Shown: piece after piece, positions 33,881 to 45,930 of the stretch
Layout of the letters: each line of letters starts with the position of its first letter
Numbering within the stretch: position 1 is the first letter of the stretch
Assembly (NCBI GenBank): GCA_035048495.1
Contig: CM068552.1
Coordinates: 27,964,154 to 28,028,153 of the forward strand
Direction: 5' to 3'
DNA from: Euptelea pleiosperma
Taxonomy: Eukaryota > Streptophyta > Magnoliopsida > Ranunculales > Eupteleaceae
DNA: 64,000 bases
Translations under genes and position numbers: made by a program
Notes under the pieces: model-generated
What the model was told of the DNA's origin: nothing
Seen by the model: only the letters and a program-made list of their open reading frames with translations
The model's database searches: none

Positions 33881-34079
33881 TTGTCAAAATATACAGTAAC
33901 TATAAATACTAGCTTATAACAAATTAGTATATCTACCAATAGGTTCTATAGCCATTCTATCTCCTTTCCCATGGAGGATAGTACAATAAACTCAAGTTTT
34001 AAAGTAGAATGAGTTATGCATAATTGCTTTTATATTTTCTATGAATTCAACCTACTACCAAAAATGAAAATATAGGTAG

Positions 34080-34321
34080 TAACAAACTTGGATTCCTTTT
34101 AATGTTTGACACGTGAAGAGTATTCTTTAACGTGAACATCTTTCCTAAAGTAAACTGCAGTTCGACACTCCCTTTATTTAATACTTTGACGTAAATGAAT
34201 TTTCATTGTACATCGACATTTCGTCCCTTACTAGTTGATAGGTCTTGAATGCATTCCTATCATTTGTAATGTGATGAGTAGCACCTATGTTGATCCACCA
34301 TTTAGCTTTGTTGTTCACCAT
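34080..34321 (-). pseudogene. Ty1/copia protease remnant
   Basis: The minus strand reads NNKAKWWINIGATHHI, then NAFKTY and ENSFTSKY, resembling the copia protease around its active site. The usual D of D-S/T-G-A is N and the next residue is I, so the site is dead. A stop follows SKY, and the next homologous block (GKMFTLKNTLHVSNI) is in another frame. No reverse transcriptase or integrase is visible nearby. Confidence 0.7.
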
Positions 34322-34954
34322 GCACTCTTCAAATATCATTGCTATAAGTTTATGTTAGTATTTAATTTATTCATCATGAATTAAGAAAATTGTAAAATCA
34401 ATATAAAATCAAGCCAATCAATTATAAGAAACTTTTTAGTTTTCGCTCATTCAACCATATATGCTAGATATCATTTTTTAAAGTTATTTAGTTATTTTTG
34501 TATGCTTAGGAATTGATTAAGATGTTTATTGGACAACCCATTGAGATTATGAGTACGATACATGTAATCATCTTCATCATACTTGGCAATCTTGTCATTC
34601 ATCGCTTAATTTAATTATCGAGTCACTATAACTAAAATTGACTTCTCAAAGCACATCTCAAAGAGAATCTAAAATTTTAAGCTGTTTAAGAAAAAGTAAT
34701 ATTTTGTTATCATCATTTAAAATTCTCTCTTAAAATGGTCAAAATTAGAAAAACAACACTAGTATAAAAGAGTGCAGCCATACAAGCAAACTCTCACTAA
34801 ATTATTAGAAAATTTGTGAATGTGTTCGCAAAATTTCTTTCGAATTAATTTTTTTTAAATTAAATTAAAGTAAGTCCCAATAAAGACAAATTATCTTCAA
34901 ATTACTAGAAAAATTATGAATGTGACTACAAAATTCCATTCAAATATTTTTTTA

Positions 34955-35775
34955 GAAAATTATATTTAATTAAGTCCTACGTTGAGGCACATAATCAATT
35001 CTTGAAGATTGTTGGCACCTCCCACAAAGGTGCAAGGGACTACAGAAAGCTCTAATTTTGGGATTCAACTAGTTAGACTAAAATTGAATCTTAACAAGGT
35101 TGCACTCCCATCAAAGATCGTTGTATAGATATCATTTATAGATTTCTCAATATAAGAATGAAATAACTAGTTTTGATTGTTCTATTCAAACAATGTTAAA
35201 ATCGATCAAGTTTTGTTTCAAATATAAACAAATTGCTAACTCAAAACTAGTGTTTTAAAACTCATCGAGTCAACTCGATACTCGGTCGAGTTGACTCGAC
35301 TCGGCTGAGTTTCGAGTTGACTCGAAATAAACTCGAATCGAATAAACAACGGGTTTGGTCCATTGTTCTTCTAAAAAAATAGATTTGGTGTGTTGTTTTT
35401 TAATTGACGCACCAAATAAGTTTTTCGAACACCTTGTCAACACAAAATCAACCAAATATTATAAATTCTACTTATAAAAATATGATATTTATATATTAAT
35501 ATTAATATATTACTCGAGTCAAGTTACTTCAGGTCGAGTTCGAGTCTTTGAGTTAACTCAACTCGATAGACTTTCGAGTTGAATCGAGTTTTCGAGTTTT
35601 CAAACACTGCTCAAAACTAAATAAATAAAAGACATATTACTCATAACTTTGGAAGAGTCTCTAGACTTCTTTTGTTGAGATGACCTTTTTGAATCACTTT
35701 GTGAGTTTTTTGGATTAAGCTCCAAGTGTTCATTCATTTTAGCTTCTTGGTAGCCATATATTGATCAAATATAAA
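34955..35775 (+). repeat. Dispersed repeat shared with 15290-15765, interrupted
   Basis: The similarity runs to about 35249 and resumes at 35610 after a MITE. Without the MITE it reads CTAACTCAAAACTAAATAAATA, close to the corresponding AAACCCAAAACTAAGTAAATA near 15575. Confidence 0.7.
35250..35609. mobile_element. MITE rich in GAGTTGACTCG, 9-10 bp duplication
   Basis: It starts GTGTTTTAAAACTC and ends GAGTTTTCAAACACTG. It is flanked by CTCAAAACTA on both sides (35240-35249, 35610-35619). A 9-10 bp duplication suggests a Mutator-like (MULE) origin. The interior repeats GAGTTGACTCGA words on both sides. A relative lies at 45537-45922. Confidence 0.85.
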
Positions 35776-36487
35776 ATACTCCACGTAATTCATTTAAAAC
35801 ACCACTTAAATTCAACTAAATCAAACCATGAAAAACTACTTTTAAAACACTTAATTCCAATAGATCTGACTCTGATCCATATCCCATGGTTTAAACCCGA
35901 ACTAAAATCCATATAAAAAGAACCATATATATCTGAGCCACAAATATATGCACGGGTCATATCCAGTAGAAATGATGTTGTATTATAAGGTCCAAGACCA
36001 AAACTACATTTGACCTAATCCACATGTCTAAATTGAAGATCCGAACCTAACTCTGTGTCCAACCCGTGTTATTCAAGTCATGTTTTAGGGATTTCAAACC
36101 TACAACAAATGGATTTGAATTATGTCAAATATTAAGCATGTCCATTCCATTACAATGCCCTATTGAAAAGAATGTGCATTCTTAGGTTGCAGGGTAATGC
36201 TGAAATAGTTGATACCAAGTGCAATACAAGTGTTTTAGCTTAGTAGAACTGAGAGAATCCCTTTTAAGAAATTGTAATTCTTTATATATTGAGTGGATTA
36301 ATCAATTAAAATAAAATTAAACATAAGATGAGTTATAACTTTATATTTAGTGATAAGAAGTAAAATTTAATGAATAAGACAAGAGAATACATAAAAGAAG
36401 AGAGTAAAAAAATTGGAAGTACCTCCATAATAAACATTGAGATCAAAAGAAATGGGGTTAATGAAAACTCTTAAAGGAGTCCATTTT
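35776..36487. other. No gene seen
   Basis: AT-rich sequence without coding pattern, tandem array or recognised element end on either strand. Confidence 0.5.
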
Positions 36488-38199
36488 TCTCAGTAGCACT
36501 AGTGATCAAATTGGTGACTAGTGTCTTTCCATTTGACAAGTACCTCTGGTAAGAAATGTTTTAAATTTTTAAATTTAAACTTTTTCACAAGGAAATGATT
36601 TTTTCCAGTGAGCTTTTTACTTCTAGTTGAAAATTTTTACATTTGCCCCTTCACAAGACTTTTCTTGTCTTTTCAAAGATCAAAGTGAAGTGATAAGGAC
36701 ATTTCTATCAAAATGTAAATAAATATTTAGTAGAAGAAGTAAAAAATCTCACTGAAAAAATCATTCCCTTTTAGAAAGAAACGTTGTCAAGGGTACTTGT
36801 ATAATATCCTGGACTTTCGATCTAGGGTATTATGGTAAATTCACATAAGAATGAAAACTTGAATTTTTTTCAAACTTTTGATATTATTTATATGATTAAA
36901 ATTCATGTATAAGTATGTGTATTTAATTTGGTTTCAATCTGACTACTTTGAAAAATCCATATTTTTGTGGAAACTCTTATTTCAGTTTTACGAGACACAC
37001 CAAGGTACTTTTTCTTACCCCAGTTAACATTTCAGAACTTTTATAAAAAAATTATTTTGTAAGCCCGAGATACCAAAAATATTCCTAAACTATCCTTACC
37101 AGCTTACTCGAGAAATTCGATTTCTTGAGACATAAAAACCTTAGTAGGATTTCGGCAGATTTTGACAAAAATAGTATTTTCATAATTTTTGAACTTTTTT
37201 ACCATTCTTATATTTTCAAAAATAATATTTAATTATATTTTAATTATTTAATAAGAATATAAGACCTACGGAGTACTTTTTGGGTCAATCTGAAGTTATC
37301 TTGACACTTTTTCGGGACTTTGAACATTTTTATGATTTTGTGTACTTAGGCTCATTCTATGTGAATTATGTATGTGTGATAAGTGTCAATACCTTATTAT
37401 ATGAACGTTTAATTTATATTATATAGTCTAATTTATATAATTCATGTTGTAGTGAATATTTATAATATAATATATACTATTGGACCCACATGTATGATAT
37501 ATATTAAATCATCATATTTTTGAGTTATAATTGTTGGATGGGCCGGTAGAAGCCAATTTAGAAGACCTTTTGGGCTTAATAATAACCTTAAATGAAGACA
37601 AGTTGATATTTATGGGGCTTGGGCCCATTTCTAAACTATAAGTAATTTAAAATATGAGTTTTTCAGGATTGAAAAAGTAATCCCTTTGAGATGTACGAAT
37701 TTTATTTAAAATAGAAACCATTATCTTTCCCTAAACCTATTTATAAAAACCTTAAAGTCTTAGAATCTTTCACAAATCCAAACTCCATTAAAGAAGAGAA
37801 AAACATCCATTAAACCTTCATCTGAAGCCCGATCGCACTTGAGCAAGAAGAAGTTGAATAGGACACCGAGTAGAATAACATACTCCGAAGAGAGTCCGAT
37901 CCAATAACTTTCAAATTCGGTCAAACTTTCAATCTCCATTAAAGCTTAAGAAAGCTTAAGGTAAGTGTGCTTCATCCATTCTATGTTTATTTTTCTTCAC
38001 GTTTTTGCTTCCCTTTCATTATGTAATGGTAGATGTTCACTATAAATTAGTTTAGGCTTGATTTAGTTTATTTTTATTGAGTAGATCATTGTGTTGTGCC
38101 ACCATGATAGATTCAGTCATGACTTCTTTGGCACCCACAATAGATGACTATGTTCTTTATAATTTTCGTGATATGTTTAGAACTTAAAATTTTTTTCTA

Positions 38200-38685
38200 A
38201 TTATTTTCCTAGAAACCTCTATGAATCTATTTTCCAAAACTGTTGAGTTTGTACTTTTCTAATTTATATTTATTTAGTTATGATTTTTCTAAGATGTAGT
38301 TTTCTACAAAACCTAGAATTTCATATTCAGTACGATCTTATACATTAAGGATTTCAACTTATATTTTGAGATTAAATATTTTGCTAATTATTTATCATAG
38401 AAATCTATATGAATCTATTTTCAGTAGCCATTGATTTTGTATTTTCTGACTTGTATTTATTTAGTTAGGAGTTTACTAAGGTGTTGGACTTTTCTCCAAA
38501 ACCCAGAACTCCAGATTCTATGCGGTCCACTTCACTAAGGATTTTGACCTATATTTTAAAATTATATATTTTTGTAGTTATTTTTAATAAAAACCTCTAT
38601 GAATCTAGTTTTCACATTCGTTGAGTTTGTATTTTTCTAATTTATATTTCTTTAGTTATGATTTTTACAAGACAACACGTATTTA
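38200..38685 (+). repeat. Tandem repeat, period about 188 bp, in the solo LTR
   Basis: GAATCTATTTTC-like starts recur at about 38223, 38411 and 38600, each followed by a TTGAGTTTGTATTTTCTAA block and TTTAGTTATGA. Three imperfect copies. Confidence 0.8.
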
Positions 38686-39030
38686 TGCAAAAAACCTATT
38701 TATTTGATTTTGGACTATTAATGGCCTTGAGAACCCTTAGTGGTTTGGTCATGACTTATTGACTATTAAGCGATTTAGCCCTTATTGTTTGAGCAAACCC
38801 TAGCTTGGTTAACCAAGACTTGTATGTAAAGATCCCATCCATATGTCTTGGATCCCTCATAAGGTTCAGCCATAGAGTGTTGAATTCTCTTGCGATTTTC
38901 ACTTATATTGTTCATCCGTATTGATCATGATCTTTGATCTTTGTTTACATATTATTCATGTTGTTTAACTCTAGTTCGTTCTCATGTTATTACTTTTGAT
39001 GATCATGTGTTCATTTTATATTTTACTTAA

Positions 39031-40056
39031 GGCTGCATTTATTTTTTACAAATGTCCGTGCATTGGCGCTGTTGTGCGCAACTCAGCCAAAAAATGTGTG
39101 TTTGCTTGCACCAACGTCCGCGACTCACAATGTACATCAAGGCCCTCAATGTGAGCCAATGCGCGTGTTGCAGCACACACACCCCCTGAGAATCAGAACA
39201 ATCACGAAATTGCTTGTTACAACACGCACTGTTGTACCATAAGACATACTTATGGTGCATCGCACGGTGCATCACACTATATTTAAATAATAATTTTTTA
39301 TATATTGTATATATTATATAAAATAAAATAATATATATATATAATATATTATAAATATAATATTATTAATATTATAATATTATTATATAATATATTATAA
39401 TATTAATATTATATCATATTAATATAATACATTATTATTAAGAATATTAATATAATAAATTATAATAATATTATTATATAATTTATTATAATATTATTAT
39501 ATTATTATATAATACATTATTATTAATAATATATTATATAATTCATTATAATAATATCATTATAATATTAATATAATATCAATATTATTAATATTAATAT
39601 AATATCAATATTATTAATATTAATATAATATCAATATTATTAATATTATATATTAATATTAATAATATTGATATTATAATAATATTATGTATGATTATCA
39701 TATAATAATATAATATTATTAATATTATTATATTAATTTTATAATATTATTAATAATGTATTATATTAATATGATATATTATTATAATTCTATATGTATA
39801 TCTAAAACAAAATGTCCAAATCGAGTCCACCTGGCAGTCCAAAAACGTCGATATACATTTTATATAATGTAGTGCGATGCACTGAATCGGGCGCGACATG
39901 CACCATTATTTACTCAAATAAACACACATAATTTGTTTTGTGCGTGATTTATTGAATCCTTGCAAATGCATAACATTCGAAGTCGCGCGTGTTGAGCGTG
40001 CGCGGGTTCTGAAGCGCGCACCTCCTGAAACACGCGTGAAAAAAAAAAACGCAGCC
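39031..40056. mobile_element. Tourist-like (PIF/Harbinger) non-autonomous element
   Basis: It starts GGCTGCATTT and ends AACGCAGCC, with TAA on both sides (39028-39030 and 40057-40059). A TAA/TTA duplication and G-rich tips are typical of this superfamily. Subterminal segments around the words TGCATCGCAC/GTGCGATGCA are also inverted. No transposase is encoded; the middle is AT-rich simple sequence. Confidence 0.8.
39285..39790. repeat. AT-only tract of ATAATATTA words
   Basis: About 500 bp almost free of G and C, made of TAATATTA-type palindromic words. AATATAATATCAATATTATT is repeated in tandem around 39565-39640. Confidence 0.9.
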
Positions 40057-40920
40057 TAAATGTTAAATACATATGTTGCTTATGCAACCTTAATACCATC
40101 TTGTTATCATCTATGATCATAATGTCATTTAATATAAGGGGTACATAAGGAAACGGGGTTAAAATATATTATATACATTTATATTAGTTTTATCAATTAA
40201 TCAGGGTTCGGTACCCTAGGGTGAAAGGCCCCAGACGTTATTATATCTTGCAGATTGGTCAATGAGACCGCTCCTAGTGCAGGAAGGAGATAGAGACCCT
40301 ATGTGATTATGGGCTACTAGTTGCATGTGCATCCCGTACTATCTTGCATTCACCCTCATATTCATAGCATCCTTATTCTATGATAGAGATGTATACCTTG
40401 ATGAAAAACTTATATAGTATTACTAGGCCCTGGCTCACGGTGCTACACCGATATCATTTCAGATTTTGATGAGTCAGGTACGTGAAAGGATTTCAAGACG
40501 GAAGACTCCGATACACTTAAGGAGATCGGCGAGGATTTGTGAGTCGATCCCACAGTTTAGAGGACTTTATTTTGATTATTTTAAACATTAGTTATTTATT
40601 TTCATTGACATGTAAGCCTTTGATTGAGAGCATATTCTCATCTCCTTCTCTCCATACTTGATTGATTAAATTATTTAATTTATGAATTATTTTAGTTATT
40701 TATTTTCTACATCTAGACATTTTTATACTTTGTGAGTTTTTGAATGAACCTTAGTAGTCTAATTGACCTAATTAGACCACTAAGAGACATTCATAGATCA
40801 CCTCTAGGTTCGGGTACAGGTCGATCCACGAATTTTCGAGTCGTATCTGGGGGGGCCTGACACAACTTGCCAGAGGTGCTAGTCACCAATATTTTTGGTC
40901 ACTAGCACTAGTGATCCTGG

Positions 40921-41689
40921 GAAACAGTGAAGTTGGCGTGTTTCCTCGGCAACTCATTCTCATTTCTTATGAAACACCTTTCCTTAATGGATGGAAACTA
41001 TTTTCCCAATATGTTTCTCTTTGTCAATCTCTCTCATTGGAAATGAACTAATGAGAATATCTCTTTATTCGTTTATACATATGGTAAATCCAACATGTTC
41101 ACTTTAATATATAACATCCCTATCATTACCAACAAAAAATCGATCAATTAATCAACCATCTATCACATTATTTTGGTTGGTCATAAAAATATTATTGTTA
41201 GTCTAAGAAAAGGTACAAATATTGCATATATTGGATAGTCAAGATCATTTCATTAGGTTGGTTTTTAGCATAGAAATTTGTTATATTTGCCCATGCCAAT
41301 TCAATGTCGACATATAGGAATAAAGAGGGCTAGGAGTAGGACCCATCAATCAATGGGTACTTGAAATTTTCCATCTCATTTCCATCACAATCTCATCGTC
41401 ATTTCCGTATACATTTCCATTTCCATTTGTTATTCATTTCCAATTTCGCAAAACAGGAGAAATTTTTAGGGTTCATTTCCCATTTTCCTTTATTGTATTA
41501 TTTTTTGCCCATATTTTTCATTCTAGCAACTATGGTTAGGGTGTGTAAGAGCATAACCCTTGTTTCATATAAAACATTTAAGATCCTTTTGTTTCTTGGA
41601 AAATACACAATTTTGAAAACTCTTTACCTAGATACAAAGCTTTTCACAGTAAATTATTTTCTCGGCGCTTGTTAGTGTCATGGAAAATC
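40921..41689. other. No gene seen
   Basis: AT-rich. A 104-codon frame at 41361-41675 is Phe/His/Ser-rich with no recognised motif. Confidence 0.5.
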
Positions 41690-41699
41690 CAGGAAAATT

Positions 41700-42135
41700 C
41701 TTATATTTGGCCCTGATCTCAACCCACCTAATAAGTTGTGTCTATTTGACATGTGGGCTCCTTCTATGTGGGGCCTTCCTAACATGTGAGGTCTTGATGT
41801 GTTGGGGCCGCTAGAGGCCAACTTAATACATGGGGGTCATTATATGTGGGACTCACTTAGTATGCGGGGCTTTGATATATGGCTTAGTTAATATGTGGGG
41901 GGCCCAACTAATAGGTGCAATTCTTATATATACGTCTCACTTGGCATGTGTGGCCGCCCTAATACGTGGGGCCCACCTGACATGTATTGTCTTAACATGT
42001 AGGTAACCTAATATACAGGGCCTACTTAACAAGTGAAGGCCAGATAGTTGGACCTTGTTAGTATGTGTGGCCTTGATTTGTGGCATGCATAATATGTTAA
42101 GCCCACCTGGCATGTTGGGTCATATGTGGGCTACC
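41700..42135. repeat. Degenerate minisatellite of ATGTGGGGCC words
   Basis: Words like ACATGTGGGCC, ATATGTGGGG, ATACGTGGGGCCCACCT and CATGTGTGGCC recur with spacing of roughly 17-40 bp over 430 bp. It is heavily diverged, so exact unit borders are unclear. Confidence 0.7.
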
Positions 42136-42689
42136 ATCTGATTTGTATGAGTAGGGCATGAAATGGATTGGATCTGATTTTGACTTTGAACAGGGTGCTC
42201 CAAACAGATCTAGATCTGGGTTGAATCCATGTCACACAATCCAAATCCTGAACCACAATCCATATAGTGAATTTTGAATCCAACCCATTTTTGAAAATGG
42301 GTCAGATTGAATGAAAAATGACAGGCGTTTAGTAAGGATCCACATCTCAAACTCAAGATCCAATTTTATCAAATACATAATACCATATCCGAATTCGAAC
42401 TCGACTCAAATGAATTTAACATGGATCCTTATCAGATCGATTTTTATTTACTCATCTCAATGATCTAAACCAACTAACTACCGGTTTGAATTGAATTGGG
42501 TCGGATCTTTGGTCTGACTTACACGGGTCCTAACGAAGTGCTGCGGTGGGCTGAAATGCTAATTAATAATGTGTTATTTGATCTCAAAAAATATTTTTGT
42601 ATAACGAGTATTTATTCTCCAATCAGTTGCTTCATTAGGCTCTAGTTTGGGAAGCTCTTCATTTTCATGATTTTTTTTGGAAATTTTTT

Positions 42690-43245
42690 GAACCAGATAC
42701 ATTTTGATGATCCAGTCGATCAATGGCCCTATGTAGCAATTTTTTCTAGGCCCACTGATCGCATGGATGTTTAGCTCACCCCTTGGTGGATATAGACGCT
42801 AAAAATCAGCTTCATTGATTATTTAGAACCATTGGATTTAGCACATTCTTCTTCCTCAGTTTGCCTCGACAACATTGGACACCTGATGGCGGGGTATACT
42901 TGTTGAAAATACTCTGATGCTCAAGTCAGTGGTCAACAGCATATGGTGGTCGATATTTAAGAACACCATATGGCATACCTATAGAGATCAATGATGGTAG
43001 ATGTTTGAATCATCCCTAGGTGGACCTATAGATAAAAAAATCAGCCTGATTGGTGGTTTTTAACCGTTGGATATGAATCTTTTTCATGGATTGATTTTCA
43101 ACAGTGGGGTTCAAGAATTATTTTGGGGGCAGTGAGATCCAACACCTAGAAAACACAAATCAGGCTGCTATATAGGGATTTTTCGAACATACATACGGTC
43201 ATTGATCTCTAAGAGTGTGCCACGTGGCATTTTAAGGTGGGGCCT
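42690..43245. mobile_element. Palindromic MITE copies, dispersed family A
   Basis: The stretch 42952-43235 is an inverted repeat: ATAGAGATCAATGATGG...CCTAGGTGGACCTATAG...ATCAGCCTGAT on the left and AATCAGGCTG...GGTCATTGATCTCTAAG on the right. A partial further copy lies at 42755-42840. Confidence 0.75.
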
Positions 43246-43485
43246 GGACACCGGAATCAAAAAACACCTGCTGAAGCTTGGGTTTGTCGAGGCCTGGCCC
43301 AAATCTAATGGCTTGAGTGGGACTTAGGTCTGTCATGGATTTGGTCATTCTTGTGCGTAGCTACTTACATTCGTAGGGCTTGAGCAGAGCTCAATTTGGC
43401 CTGGCCTGGCTCAAACCCGGCCCATTTACAGCTCTCAACTTGATCCAAATTCATGTCTTATACTTAGATTCACATGTAACATTAA

Positions 43486-43761
43486 AGCCCTGCTTGGTTC
43501 AATGCAAATCGGATGCGATGCAATATTGCAATGCACCCACTTCACCACTTGCCATGGTTTTGGGATTACACATGATTGGTTGGGGGCGTGCAAATGAGTT
43601 ACTGTGCAAGAGGTTGCCAAGCCCTTGCAAACTCTTTAAGAAAATGGATGCAAAGAATGTGCAGCCCAAAAACCATGGTAAATGACTGCAATGCAACTCA
43701 CCTCACCACAGTTACACTGAAGTGCAAAATTGCATCCCAGTGCAGCGAACCAAGCAGGGCC
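43486..43761. mobile_element. Tourist-like MITE
   Basis: The ends AGCCCTGCTTGGTTC and GAACCAAGCAGGGCC are inverted copies (one end base differs). TAA flanks both sides. The interior has GCAATGCAAATC/TGCA-rich words in both arms. Length 276 bp. Confidence 0.85.
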
Positions 43762-43920
43762 TAAGAATTGGACAATAAGTGACATCAAATGGATGCTTTT
43801 TTTTCTTTTTCAGTAGGCAAAATTTGGATTATTTCTCGATTTGTGCATGACATCCTTGCGCAATTGATGTTATTTACCGACAATCTGCAATATCTGATTG
43901 GACAATGAGGACCTATAAGC

Positions 43921-44697
43921 AAGGTTTTCAGGGTCCATTATAACGGCATAAACAGTTAGCTGGTGTTATTATGACTGATATAACGGTCATTATAATAGGT
44001 TAAATAAGGATCCAAATTTATTCTTTTTTTATTTTTTTCAAATTCTTTTTTTTAGCTAAAACAGTAAATAGCAGTAAAAAAATGGTTAAAATCAAGGTTT
44101 AAAGGAGGCTGTTTTAACGGTTAAACGGACTGGGGGCGTTACCTTTTAAACCGTTAAAACGGATTGGAACGGCCAGGGGCAAAAGTGGAAAAAAAATGGG
44201 GAAAACAGAATTTAACAGAATTAAAGGTTTTAACGGTTTTAACGATTTTAACAGATTTTAACAGAAAAAAACAGAAAAAATGGCGCTGAAATTCAAATTT
44301 TGAAATTTGAAAATTAAAAAAAAAATAGAATTTAATGGAATTTAACAGAAATTAAACGGATTTTAACGGAATTAAACGGATTTAACGGCTGTTTTTTCAC
44401 AAAATTTTTCAGAATTAAACGGCTGTTTAAACGATTTTAACGGCCGTTAAAACAAAAAAAAAAAGGCCGTTTTTTCTAAACCGATAAAACGTGTTTAAAC
44501 GGTTTTAACGATTTTAACGGCCGTTTAAACGATTTTAACAGCCGTTAAAACAAAAAAAACAGCCATTCTTTTCAAAACCGATAAAACATGTTTAAATGGT
44601 TTTAACGGAAATGGGCTTGGGGCATTACCGTTTAAACGGCCGTTTTTAAAACCATGGTTAAAATCATTATGACGGCTATTTGTTTTTTAAAAACCAT
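43921..44697. mobile_element. AACGG-family MITE, outer copy of a nest
   Basis: It starts AAGGTTTTCAGGG and ends TTTTTTAAAAACCATG, flanked by TATAAGC and TGTAAGC. The family is marked by ATAACGG/CGTTAT words and relatives lie at 52115-52392 and 55870-56227. It is interrupted at 44093 by another member of the same family. Confidence 0.65.
44094..44655. mobile_element. AACGG-family MITE, inner copy
   Basis: It starts AAGGTTTAAAGG and ends TTTTTAAAACCAT, with GGTTAAAATC duplicated on both sides (44084-44093 and 44656-44665). A duplication of 9-10 bp suggests a MULE origin. GGACTGGGGGCGTTACC near the start also occurs near 55905 and, inverted, near 52350. The middle is an array of TTTTAACGG words. 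Confidence 0.8.
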
Positions 44698-44906
44698 GCA
44701 TGTAAGCATTTGCACTCATATCCCTTCCTCTCTCTGTAAAACAGTCAAACGAAGGTACACAACCAGAAACTGAGAAAAAAAAAATGAAAGTCAGGAAATC
44801 ACAAAAACCTCGTTCCATGGCAAAAATGTTATAACAGACTGTAACACCCGTTATAACGGTAAAATTCTAAGATAGTTGTATTATTGCAACAAAAAAAAGA
44901 AGCTAA

Positions 44907-45390
44907 GGGCCTGTTTGGTAGGCCAGGTAGCAGGAAAATAAAATATTTGTGTGCTAATATTCGCCCAGGTGTTTTTGGCACACATTTTCCTGCGCCAAAT
45001 ATTTAGCCAGGCCCACAAATTTGCCCGCCACGGTGGGAAAATATTTGATCACCGCCCCTGAGTAAAAATTTTCACACCAAATATTGGTGGAAAAATTTTG
45101 TTCTCGCGGGAAAATCCCTACAATAAAAATAAATTTTTTAACATATAAAAAGATAAAAATGAGCGTTTGGATCCTGTAACCAAATATGTGGGTCCCACAC
45201 TTACCTAGCCTATATTTGACTTACTTTGATATGTATTACCCAGACAAATTGAAAGAAAATGATGTAAGCTAGCTAATACACGTATTAAACGTTGCTAAAT
45301 ATTGACATGCACAAATATTTAGCCAAGATGATATTTGTCTGACTAAATATTCGCTGTTGGAACACTTTTTCTCACATACTAAACAGACCC
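44907..45390. mobile_element. Tourist-like (PIF/Harbinger) MITE
   Basis: The ends GGGCCTGTTTGGTA and TACTAAACAGACCC are the classic Tourist tips, and TAA flanks both sides (44904-44906, 45391-45393). Length 484 bp, no coding capacity. Confidence 0.9.
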
Positions 45391-45536
45391 TAAAACTCGA
45401 AAGAAAAAAAAAAAAATTAAAAAGTTGGGGCAATGTTTTTTTATTATCAATGTTATTTTATAAAAATATTATCATTTTGTCCTTCTGGCTATGATGTGAC
45501 CCCTTTATAATGCCCATCATCTATTCTACTTATTAA

Positions 45537-45922
45537 CTATGTTTTAAAACTCGCCGAGTCGACTCGGGACTCTGTCAAGTCGACTCGACTTGATCGTATT
45601 TCGAGTCGACTCGGCATACAAACTCGGATTTGCATAGTCCGGTGAATTGACTCGGAAAATCGTCCGAGTTGACTCACAATTCAGCCGAGTCACCCGTTTA
45701 AAGGCCGAGTCCAGTCAAAACTCAATTTTTTTCTGATTTTCTAAATGTTTTTTTGGTATTTTTTTCCTATTTTCAAAGTTTTTCTTAATAAATATTATTT
45801 TTTATATATTTAAATAAATAATAATCAATTTAATGACTCACCGAGTCAACTCCCGAGTCATCGAGGTGACTCGGCCCAATGGACTTCCTAGTCAAGTCCG
45901 AGTTCCGAGTTTTAGTACATAG
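45537..45922. mobile_element. MITE rich in CGAGTCGACTCG
   Basis: The ends CTATGTTTTAAAACTCG and CGAGTTTTAGTACATAG are inverted with two mismatches, flanked by CTTATTAA (45529-45536, 45923-45930). It has the same word composition as 35250-35609. Confidence 0.85.
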
Positions 45923-45930
45923 CTTATTAA

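Larger units (their letters stand above)
36800..40864 (+). mobile_element. Solo LTR of a Ty3/gypsy (probably Tekay-like) element, about 4.06 kb
   Basis: Exact ACTTG copies flank it (36795-36799 and 40865-40869). The ends are TATAATATCC (or TGTATAATATCC if the TG is counted inside) and GGCCTGACA(CA). ACTAGGCCCTGGCTCA near 40420 parallels CTGGGCCCTGGCTCA at the same relative place in the Tekay LTR at 18420. No internal genes, primer site or partner LTR are seen, which fits LTR-LTR recombination. It contains three 188-bp tandem units and a Tourist-like insertion. Confidence 0.7.
36490..40920. mobile_element. Palindromic MITE-like element split by a solo LTR
   Basis: 36493-36545 (GCACTAGTGATCAAATTGGTGACTAGTG onward, ending TACCTCTGG) is the approximate inverse of 40870-40918. 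Between them lies the inserted 36800-40864 element. The pieces 36490-36799 and 40865-40920 therefore form one short element with inverted ends. Its target duplication was not resolved. Confidence 0.6.
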
